Origin: JBJTIF01 sp046094825
Lineage (GTDB): Bacteria > Actinomycetota > UBA4738 > HRBIN12
Reading direction: 5' to 3'
DNA length: 6,433 nucleotides
Assembly (NCBI GenBank): GCA_046094825.1
Contig: JBJTIF010000095.1
Location: 1-6,433 of the forward strand
A program made the translations under genes and the position numbers. The notes below the pieces were generated by a model. That model was not told where the DNA came from and searched no databases. It saw nothing but the letters and a program-made list of their open reading frames with translations. This document shows positions 1-4,972 of this stretch, piece by piece (positions within the stretch are counted from its first letter, which is position 1; each line of letters begins with the position of its first letter).

Positions 1-409
1 TCGCGTTGTCCGCGGCGATCGTGAGGTCGCAGCAGATGTGGAGGACGTGGCCGCCGCCGATCGCGTAGCCCGCGACCATCGCGACGACGGGCTTCGGGAA
101 CCGCCGGATCTGCACCTGGAGGTCGAGCACGTTCAACCGCTCGAGGCCGTGCGCCTCGTCGCGGTAGCCCGCCTCGCCGCGGATCTTCTGGTCGCCGCCC
201 GCGCAGAACGCGTCGGGGCCCTCGCCGGTGAGGACGACGACGCCGATCGCCGGATCGTCGCGCGCGACGTCGAAGGCGCGGATCAGCTCGCGCACGGTCT
301 GCGGCCGGAAGGCGTTGCGCACCTCCGGGCGGTCGATCGTGATCTTCGCGATGCCCTCGGCGGTCTCGTAGCGGATGTCGCCGTAGTCACCGGAACGGGT
401 CCACTGCAT
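1..409 (-). CDS. menB: 1,4-dihydroxy-2-naphthoyl-CoA synthase MenB, N-terminal 136 residues (3' end off the left edge)
   Basis: MenB is a crotonase-fold enzyme that closes the second ring in menaquinone synthesis, turning o-succinylbenzoyl-CoA into 1,4-dihydroxy-2-naphthoyl-CoA in the cytoplasm. Visible motifs are the N-terminal ITIDRPEVRNAF (23-34), the oxyanion-hole and MenB-specific stretch FCAGGDQKIRG (68-78) and GYAIGGGHVLHICCDLTIA (114-132), typical of MenB rather than a general enoyl-CoA hydratase. MenB proteins are usually about 270-300 residues, so roughly half is present. The ATG at 409 is a firm start: an in-frame TGA lies three codons upstream with no other start between, and GGGAG (423-419) sits 9 nt before it. 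It diverges from menE, the preceding step of the same pathway. No damage is seen in the visible part. Confidence 0.95.
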   Translation of the reverse strand, partial: MQWTRSGDYGDIRYETAEGIAKITIDRPEVRNAFRPQTVRELIRAFDVARDDPAIGVVVLTGEGPDAFCAGGDQKIRGEAGYRDEAHGLERLNVLDLQVQIRRFPKPVVAMVAGYAIGGGHVLHICCDLTIAADNA

Positions 410-421
410 GAGTGATCACTC
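410..421. promoter_or_regulatory. 12-bp perfect palindrome at the menB start, possible operator
   Basis: GAGTGATCACTC is identical to its reverse complement over 12 bp and abuts the menB ATG. Perfect dyads of this size are typical binding sites of dimeric helix-turn-helix repressors, and this one lies in the short divergent spacer between two genes of one pathway. No regulator gene lies in the window and no second copy was noticed. The symmetry is seen; the operator role is inference. Confidence 0.35.
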
Positions 422-423
422 CC
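419..423 (-). promoter_or_regulatory. Ribosome binding site of menB
   Basis: GGGAG on the minus strand, 9 nt before the menB ATG. It overlaps one arm of the 12-bp palindrome at 410-421, so a protein or structure occupying that palindrome could affect menB translation as well as transcription. The overlap is seen; the effect is inferred. Confidence 0.55.
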
Positions 424-445
424 AGAGCGTCCGCTCGTACGGTTG

Positions 446-456
446 GGTAGCCTACC
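446..456. promoter_or_regulatory. Candidate bidirectional promoter core between menB and menE
   Basis: GGTAGCCTACC is an inverted repeat of two 5-bp arms around one base. It holds TAGCCT (448-453) on the plus strand and TAGGCT (454-449) on the minus strand, both fitting the TANNNT -10 pattern of actinobacterial housekeeping promoters. On the plus strand the hexamer ends 7 nt before the menE GTG at 461, the geometry of a leaderless transcript. On the minus strand it would give menB a leader of roughly 30-35 nt containing its GGGAG. No convincing -35 element was seen on either strand. Confidence 0.4.
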
Positions 457-460
457 GCAC

Positions 461-1114
461 GTGAGCGCGCAGGCACGCCCCCAGGCAGGGCCGAGCGACC
501 TCGTCGCGGTCGCCCTCCCCCAGGGCCACGCCGCAGCGCAGGCGATCGCCGACCTCTGGCGAGACGGCGCGGCGGTGTTCCCCGTGGACGAACGCCTCCC
601 CGCGCCCGCGCTCGCCCGCGTCCTCGAACGCCTCGCGCCGAGCCACGTCCTCGACGCCGACGGCCTGCGTCGCGTGGAGCGCGCCGGCCCCGCGGTCGCC
701 GAGGCGATCGGCGTCGTCGTCGCGACGTCGGGGACCGGCGGCGAACCCCGCCTCGTCGAGCTCCCGCGCGCGGCGGTCGTCGCGGCGGTCGAACGGTCGC
801 TCGCCGCGATCGGCGCGGACGGCGATGCGCCGTGGCTCTGCACGATCCCGTTCGCGCACATCGGCGGTCTGCTCGTCGTCCTGCGCGCCGCGGTCACCGG
901 CGCGGCGGTCGAGGTGCACGGGCGCTTCGACACCGGCGCGATCGCCGCGAGCCGCGCGCGCTACGTCTCGGTCGTCCCGACGCAGCTCCGTCGCCTCGTC
1001 GAGGCGGGGATCGACCTCGCGCGTTTCGACGCGATGCTCGTCGGCGGCGCCGACCTCGACGCGCACCTGCGCGAGGCCGCCCTGGGCGCGGGTGCGCGCA
1101 TCGTCCCCACTTAA
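461..1114 (+). CDS. menE: MenE N-terminal fragment (217 aa, large adenylation subdomain)
   Basis: This fragment holds the ATP-binding part of the large ANL domain. The phosphate-binding loop reads TSGTGGEPR (89-97), where many family members have TSGTTGxPK. PFAHIGGL (130-137) carries the conserved aromatic/His helix, and VVPTQLRRLV and LVGGADL precede the A5 motif. The fragment stops at the codon where that motif's Tyr should be. It therefore lacks the aspartate that binds the AMP ribose, the hinge and the C-terminal lysine, and should be inactive alone. It could matter only if the stop is read through or the downstream fragment associates with it. Confidence 0.55.
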   Translation: MSAQARPQAGPSDLVAVALPQGHAAAQAIADLWRDGAAVFPVDERLPAPALARVLERLAPSHVLDADGLRRVERAGPAVAEAIGVVVATSGTGGEPRLVELPRAAVVAAVERSLAAIGADGDAPWLCTIPFAHIGGLLVVLRAAVTGAAVEVHGRFDTGAIAASRARYVSVVPTQLRRLVEAGIDLARFDAMLVGGADLDAHLREAALGAGARIVPT

Positions 1115-1117
1115 GTC

Positions 1118-1648
1118 ATGACCGAGACCTGCGGCGGGGTCGTGTACGACGGCGTCGCGTTCCCCGACGTCACCGTCGACGTGCGCGCGGACGGACGCAT
1201 CGTCGTCGGGGGACCGACGCTCCTGCGCCGCTACCGCGGCGACGCGGACGCGACCGCCGCCGCGTTCGACGACGCGGGGCGCTTCGTCACCTCGGACCTC
1301 GGCCGGATCGGCCCGGACGGCCGCCTCGAGGTCCTCGGTCGCGCGGACGACGCGATCACGACCGGCGGCGAGACCGTCATGCCGCTCGCGGTCGAGCGGG
1401 TCCTCGCCACGCACCCGGCGGTCGGCGAGGCGGCGGTCGTCGGTCGCCCCGATCCCGAGTGGGGCGAGCGGGTGGTCGCGGTCGTCGTGCCTCGCGGGTC
1501 GCCGCCCGCGCTCGAGGACCTCCGGGCGCACGTCCGGGGGACCCTCCCGCCCTGGGCGGCGCCCCGCGAGCTCGTCCTCGTCGAGCGTCTCCCCCGGACG
1601 ATCTCGGGGAAGGTCCGGCGGGTCGAGCTCCGCGACCTCCTCGGCTGA
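1118..1648 (+). CDS. menE: MenE C-terminal fragment (176 aa: end of the large domain plus the mobile C-terminal domain)
   Basis: The fragment begins at the Met of the YGMTE motif and stays in the frame of the N-terminal part. It contains MTETCGG (1-7), the ribose-binding SDLG (59-62), the hinge GRADD (74-78), GGETV (83-87) and RTISGKVRR with the catalytic Lys165 that contacts the acyl-adenylate. ATG 1118 follows the interrupting TAA by only 3 nt, so termination-reinitiation could in principle produce it, but no Shine-Dalgarno is visible before it. Conservation through the far C-terminus argues against long-standing decay. An automated annotation could list this alone as a short AMP-binding protein. 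Confidence 0.55.
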   Translation: MTETCGGVVYDGVAFPDVTVDVRADGRIVVGGPTLLRRYRGDADATAAAFDDAGRFVTSDLGRIGPDGRLEVLGRADDAITTGGETVMPLAVERVLATHPAVGEAAVVGRPDPEWGERVVAVVVPRGSPPALEDLRAHVRGTLPPWAAPRELVLVERLPRTISGKVRRVELRDLLG

Positions 1649-1712
1649 CCCGGTCGGGCACGGCCCGCGGCGGGGGAACAACGCGGCGGTCGCGACGGTT
1701 GCTCGTGGCAAG

Positions 1713-2648
1713 ATGGCTGCCGTGTCCGACCTCCGCGACGTCGTCATCCTCGGCTCCGGCCCCGCCGGCTGGACCGCCGCGCTCTACACCGCGCGCGCGG
1801 GACTGAAGCCGCTCGTCCTGAAGGGCCTCGAGGCCGGTGGGCAGCTCATGCTCACGACCGAGGTCGAGAACTACCCCGGGTTCGTCGACGGGATCCTCGG
1901 ACCCGACCTCATGGACGCGATGGAGAAGCAGGCCGCGCGGTTCGACGCGGAGATCCTCTCCGTGACCGCGACGAAGGTCGATCTCTCCTCGCGGCCGTTC
2001 CTCGTCGAGGCGGGGTCGCAGTCCTGGCGCGCGAAGACGCTCATCATCTCGACCGGCGCGAGCGCGCGGTGGCTCGACGTGCCCGGTGAGGCGGAGCTCC
2101 GCGGGCGCGGCGTGTCGGCGTGCGCGACGTGCGACGGGTTCTTCTTCCGCGACCGGCGGCTCGTGGTCGTCGGCGGTGGTGACACGGCGATGGAGGAGGC
2201 GACGTTCCTCACGCGGTTCGCCTCGACGGTCACGATCGTCCACCGCCGCGGGGAGTTCCGCGCCTCGAAGATCATGCAGGACCGCGTGCTCGCGAACCCG
2301 AAGATCGCCGTGATCTGGAACGCGGTCGTCGAGGAGGTCCTCGGCGAGACCGCGGTCACCGGCGTCCGCCTGCGCGACACGGACGGCGGCAACGAGCGCG
2401 TCCTCGAGACCGACGGCGTCTTCGTCGCGATCGGCCACACGCCGAACACCTCGCTCTTCGAGGGGCAGCTCGACCTCGACGGCGGCTACCTCGTCGTCGA
2501 CGAACCGAGCACGCGCACGAACGTCCCGGGCGTCTTCGCCGCGGGCGACGTGACCGACCGGACCTACCGCCAGGCGATCACCGCGGCGGGCCAGGGCAGC
2601 AAGGCCGCGATCGACGCGGAGCGGTTCCTCGAGTCCGAGGGCCACTGA
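1713..2648 (+). CDS. trxB: Thioredoxin-disulfide reductase TrxB
   Basis: This cytoplasmic low-molecular-weight flavoenzyme passes electrons from NADPH through FAD to thioredoxin. All family marks are present over 311 residues, the normal length: FAD-binding GSGPAG (14-19), GGQLMLTTEVENYPG (42-56), the redox pair CATC (137-140), the NADPH fold GGGDTA (154-159) with HRRGEFR (177-183) for the 2'-phosphate, and the second FAD motif FAAGDV (275-280) followed by YRQAITAAGQG. Its substrate TrxA follows 30 bp downstream. The start is uncertain. ATG 1713 gives MAAVSDLRDVVILG, but GTG 1722 gives the more family-like VSDLRDVVILG; neither has a Shine-Dalgarno. CAAGAT (1709-1714) ends 7 nt before GTG 1722, a possible leaderless promoter. 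Otherwise it would depend on menE transcription, 64 bp upstream. Confidence 0.96.
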   Translation: MAAVSDLRDVVILGSGPAGWTAALYTARAGLKPLVLKGLEAGGQLMLTTEVENYPGFVDGILGPDLMDAMEKQAARFDAEILSVTATKVDLSSRPFLVEAGSQSWRAKTLIISTGASARWLDVPGEAELRGRGVSACATCDGFFFRDRRLVVVGGGDTAMEEATFLTRFASTVTIVHRRGEFRASKIMQDRVLANPKIAVIWNAVVEEVLGETAVTGVRLRDTDGGNERVLETDGVFVAIGHTPNTSLFEGQLDLDGGYLVVDEPSTRTNVPGVFAAGDVTDRTYRQAITAAGQGSKAAIDAERFLESEGH

Positions 2649-2667
2649 CGCGTCCCGACGAGTTCCC

Positions 2668-2673
2668 AGGAGG
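2668..2673 (+). promoter_or_regulatory. Strong ribosome binding site of trxA
   Basis: A full AGGAGG lies 5 nt before the trxA ATG at 2679. It fixes that start over the second in-frame ATG at 2685, and contrasts with the SD-less starts of trxB and menE, suggesting strong translation of the small abundant thioredoxin. Confidence 0.8.
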
Positions 2674-2678
2674 CAACC

Positions 2679-3002
2679 ATGACGATGCTCGGTGACGTGA
2701 CGACCCAGGAGTTCGACGAGAAGGTGCTGCAGTCGGACACGCCGGTGCTCGTGGACTTCTGGGCGGACTGGTGCGTCCCCTGCCACATGGTCTCGCCGGT
2801 CGTCGAGGAGATCGCCGCGGAGCAGGGCGACAAGCTCCACGTGATGAAGCTCAACATCGACTTCAACGGCGACACGGCCCAGAAGTACGGCGTGATGTCG
2901 ATCCCGACGCTCATCCTGTTCAAGGGCGGCCAGGAGACGGCGCGGATGGTCGGCGCGCAGGGCAAGGACAAGATCCTCGGGCAGATCGCCGCGCACCTCT
3001 GA
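2679..3002 (+). CDS. trxA: Thioredoxin TrxA with a WCVPC active site
   Basis: A 107-residue single-domain thioredoxin, the usual length. It reduces protein disulfides in the cytoplasm and is recharged by the adjacent TrxB. Visible features are the buried Asp26 in VLVDFWADWC, the active-site pair Cys32/Cys35, the cis-proline Pro76 in SIPT (74-77), and LILFKGG (78-84) leading to the last strand. There is no signal peptide. The dipeptide between the cysteines is Val-Pro, where cytoplasmic thioredoxins nearly always have Gly-Pro; GTC differs from a Gly GGC codon by one base. The rest of the fold is intact. Family knowledge says the residues between the cysteines tune redox potential and partner choice, so this protein may be a less typical reductant, or a base error is present. 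Confidence 0.95.
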   Translation: MTMLGDVTTQEFDEKVLQSDTPVLVDFWADWCVPCHMVSPVVEEIAAEQGDKLHVMKLNIDFNGDTAQKYGVMSIPTLILFKGGQETARMVGAQGKDKILGQIAAHL

Positions 3003-3025
3003 TCGTCGGTCGCGGGGCTGAACGC

Positions 3026-4039
3026 GTGCGGCTGATCCGATCGGGGGACACCGGCGAGGGCGTGCGCGACGTCCAGCGTCGCCTCCTCGCGCTCGACCAC
3101 CGGATCGAGCAGCGCGAACTCGACGGCACGTTCGGTCCGACGACCGAGGCCGCGGTGCGAGCCTTCCAGGGGACGCGCGGGCTGCCGCAGGACGGCATCG
3201 TCGGTCCCGACACCTGGGGCCGCCTCGTCGAGGCGGGCTACCGGCTCGGGGATCGGACGCTCTACCTGCGGTCGCCGAACCCGCGCGGCGACGACGTCCT
3301 CGATCTCCAGCACCGGCTGAACGAGATGGGCTTCGACGTCGGCAAGGAGGACGGCATCTTCGGGCCGCGGACGCACGCGGCGGTCCTCGACTTCCAGCGG
3401 AACCCCGGTGCAGAGGCCGACGGCATCGTCGGCCTCGGCACCGTCCGGGCGCTCGCCGGCCTTCGGCCCTCCGTCCCCGGCCCGAGCCGCGCGGTCGTCC
3501 GCGAGGAGGCCGGGCTCCGCGACGCGGCCGGGGGTCTCCGCGGCACGGCGGTCGCGATCGACGGGAGCGGCGAGGGCGACGACGGGGTCGGCGGCGTCGA
3601 CGCGTCCGGTTCCGCCGCGCTCGCGGCGGCGCTCGCGGCGGCCCTCGGGGCGCTCGGCGCGCGGCCGATCGAGGTCGCCGCTCCGGGCAGGGGCGTGAGC
3701 GACCGAGCGCACGGGGCGAACGACGCGCAGGCGAGCGCCTACGTCGCGGTCCGGATCGTCGGGGCGTCCCTGCCCGGCGTGCGCGCGGCGGGCCCCGCGT
3801 ACTGGGGCACGCCCGCGACGCGCTCCCCCGCCGGCTCGCGGCTCGCGGAGTGCATCGGCGACGGGCTCGCCGCCGCGGGCATCGCCCTCGACGCGCCGCG
3901 CGCGTCCGGCGTCGCGATCCTGCGCGAGACGCGGATGCCCGCGGTCATCGTCGAGGTGCCCGAGGATGCCGCATCGACCTCGGATGTCGCGGGAGCACTC
4001 GCGCGCGCGATCGCGCGGTTCTTCGGCGCGGAGGCCTGA
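3026..4039 (+). CDS. cwlM: CwlM-like protein: two peptidoglycan-binding domains plus an amidase-fold domain lacking zinc ligands
   Basis: A 337-residue protein. Two PG_binding_1 domains occupy about 8-68 and 82-144, with repeated marks DGTFGPTTEAAVRAFQ / DGIVGPDTW and DGIFGPRTHAAVLDFQ / DGIVGLGTV. Residues 173-334 align by order with Amidase_3: a first strand AIDGSGEG (177-184), RAHGAN (227-232), SRLAECI (271-277), then LRETRMPAVIVE (299-310). The usual DPGHGG and SIHAN histidines are absent, while the late Glu310 is kept, so hydrolase activity is unlikely. There is no signal peptide. In mycobacteria, CwlM at this same locus after trxC is a cytoplasmic PknB-phosphorylated activator of MurA; a similar regulatory role is inferred. 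GTG 3026 is the start, 23 bp after trxA, with CGGGG upstream at SD distance. Confidence 0.8.
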   Translation: MRLIRSGDTGEGVRDVQRRLLALDHRIEQRELDGTFGPTTEAAVRAFQGTRGLPQDGIVGPDTWGRLVEAGYRLGDRTLYLRSPNPRGDDVLDLQHRLNEMGFDVGKEDGIFGPRTHAAVLDFQRNPGAEADGIVGLGTVRALAGLRPSVPGPSRAVVREEAGLRDAAGGLRGTAVAIDGSGEGDDGVGGVDASGSAALAAALAAALGALGARPIEVAAPGRGVSDRAHGANDAQASAYVAVRIVGASLPGVRAAGPAYWGTPATRSPAGSRLAECIGDGLAAAGIALDAPRASGVAILRETRMPAVIVEVPEDAASTSDVAGALARAIARFFGAEA

Positions 4040-4052
4040 GGACTACTCGGGC
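4034..4052. terminator. Short hairpin spanning the convergent stop codons, possible bidirectional terminator
   Basis: GCCTGAG (4034-4040), a 5-nt loop and CTCGGGC (4046-4052) can form a 7-bp stem with one G-U pair when read from the plus strand. It contains the TGA of the cwlM-like gene in its left arm and the TAG of parB in its loop. It has no U-tract, so if it terminates it would be of the U-less kind proposed for high-GC actinobacteria, or it may only protect 3' ends. Confidence 0.3.
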
Positions 4053-4972
4053 GCGAGGCCCGGGCCCGATCCGATGATCTCAGAGACGATCCGTTCGAGA
4101 TCGTCCGCGGATCCGAAGTCGATGAGGATGCGTCCGCGCTGCTTCGACATCTGGATCGCGACGCGCGTCGCGAGCTGCTCGGAGAGGATCTCCTCGAGTT
4201 CGCCGAGCGAACCGTCGCGCGTCGCCTCCTGCACGCCGCCGGGTTTCGTCGTCGCGCCGGTCGTCGCGCCGGTCGCGCGCGTCGGCGGATCGATGAACAC
4301 GCGCACCGCGTCCTCGACCTCGCGCACCGACAGCCCTTCGGCCGCGGTGCGGAGCGCGAGTGACGTCTGCGCGCCGGCGTCACCGAGCGCGAGCAACGCG
4401 CGCGCGTGACCGGCCTGCAGCCGTCCGTCGGTGAGCATCCGCTGCACCTCGCCGGGGAGCTGCAGGAGGCGGATCGTGTTCGCGATGTGTGACCGTGACA
4501 TGCCGAGGCGCGCGGCGAGCACGTCCTGCGTCACCTCGAGTTCGCCGAGCAACGTGTGGAACGATTCCGCGAGTTCGATCGGGTTCAGGTCCTCGCGGTG
4601 GATGTTCTCGATGAGCGCCTCGCGGAGCGATTCCTTCTCGTCGCTCTCGCGGATGACCGCGGGGATCGTCGCGAGGCCCGCGCGCTTCGCGGCGCGGAGT
4701 CGTCGCTCCCCCGCGATGAGCTCGTAGCCGCCGCTCGACTTGCGCCGGACGACGATCGGCTGCAGGACGCCGACCTCGCGGATCGAGGCGGCGAGCGACT
4801 CGAGCGGTTCCTCCTCGAAGACCGTCCGCGGCTGCTGCGGGTTCGCCGCGACGTCGCCGACCGGGATCTCGAGCGGGACGCCGGCCGCCTGGGCGGGCGG
4901 CGCGCTCGGCTGGTCGGAGGCGCCCGGGATGAGGGCGCCGAGCCCGCGTCCGAGTCCGCCACGCTTGCTCAT
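4043..4972 (-). CDS. parB: Chromosome-partitioning protein ParB
   Basis: ParB is a CTP-dependent DNA clamp that loads at parS sites near oriC, spreads, and works with ParA and SMC to segregate origins. In order: the N-terminal ParA-contact motif LGRGLGALIPG (7-17); the ParB/Srx CTPase domain, about 34-130, with GERRLR (88-93) and ENIHREDLN (122-130); a helix-turn-helix region, about 148-173 (TQDVLAARLGMSRSHIA), for parS binding; a Thr/Gly/Pro linker at about 229-245; and a C-terminal dimerisation domain to residue 309. Length and motifs are normal. AGGAGG lies 6 nt before the ATG, which overlaps the parA stop as ATGA, implying translational coupling. No parS site was found in the window. Confidence 0.96.
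   Translation of the reverse strand: MSKRGGLGRGLGALIPGASDQPSAPPAQAAGVPLEIPVGDVAANPQQPRTVFEEEPLESLAASIREVGVLQPIVVRRKSSGGYELIAGERRLRAAKRAGLATIPAVIRESDEKESLREALIENIHREDLNPIELAESFHTLLGELEVTQDVLAARLGMSRSHIANTIRLLQLPGEVQRMLTDGRLQAGHARALLALGDAGAQTSLALRTAAEGLSVREVEDAVRVFIDPPTRATGATTGATTKPGGVQEATRDGSLGELEEILSEQLATRVAIQMSKQRGRILIDFGSADDLERIVSEIIGSGPGLAPE
4249..4272. repeat. Two tandem copies of a 12-bp unit inside the parB linker
   Basis: TCGTCGCGCCGG occurs twice head to tail (4249-4260 and 4261-4272), followed by a partial, diverged third unit (TCGCGCGC). On the minus strand the repeat encodes the linker's repeated Thr-Gly-Ala-Thr block between the DNA-binding and dimerisation domains. Being a multiple of three, gain or loss of a unit would change linker length by four residues without a frameshift. 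Confidence 0.7.

Larger units (their letters stand above)
461..1648 (+). pseudogene. menE: o-succinylbenzoate-CoA ligase MenE, interrupted by an in-frame TAA
   Basis: MenE activates o-succinylbenzoate with ATP and CoA, making the substrate of MenB. Read straight through, the frame has 395 positions, a plausible length for an actinobacterial MenE, and carries the adenylate-forming (ANL) motifs in order. A TAA at 1112-1114 replaces the expected Tyr of the YGMTE motif, and the next codon is GTC (Val) where Gly is expected; frame is kept on both sides. No other lesion is visible, so the mutation is recent, a sequencing or assembly error, or the two parts are translated separately. GTG 461 is chosen as start because it follows a -10-like hexamer by 7 nt; a TTG at 443 is in frame but would overlap that hexamer. 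The divergent menB supports the identification. Confidence 0.8.

Noticed and set aside
1112..1114. TAA as a reassigned sense codon
   Set aside because: This is a single occurrence, no other gene shows in-frame TAA, and no actinobacterial precedent is known to me. A point mutation or sequence error is far simpler.
1655..1667. CGGGC-ACG-GCCCG hairpin after the menE stop as a terminator
   Set aside because: It has only a 5-bp stem with a 3-nt loop and no U-tract. GC-only inverted repeats of this size are frequent by chance here.
2838..2843. CACGTG core as a possible parS site (also at 458-463)
   Set aside because: parS needs a longer dyad close to TGTTTCACGTGAAACA. The flanks here (CTCCACGTGATG, CCGCACGTGAGC) do not match, and chance CACGTG is expected in GC-rich DNA.
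1377..2996. Long minus-strand open frame (539 codons) opposite menE, trxB and trxA
   Set aside because: It is antisense to well-recognised genes. Its translation is Arg/Ala/Asp/Val-rich with no domain, and such shadow frames are normal at this GC content. The same reasoning removes the 431-codon minus frame at 452-1747 and the Arg-rich plus frame at 832-1806.
4004..4017. 14-bp perfect palindrome CGCGCGATCGCGCG
   Set aside because: It lies inside the coding sequence of the cwlM-like gene (Ala-Arg-Ala-Ile-Ala-Arg codons) and is made of alternating CG plus the common CGATCG, so chance plus codon bias explains it.
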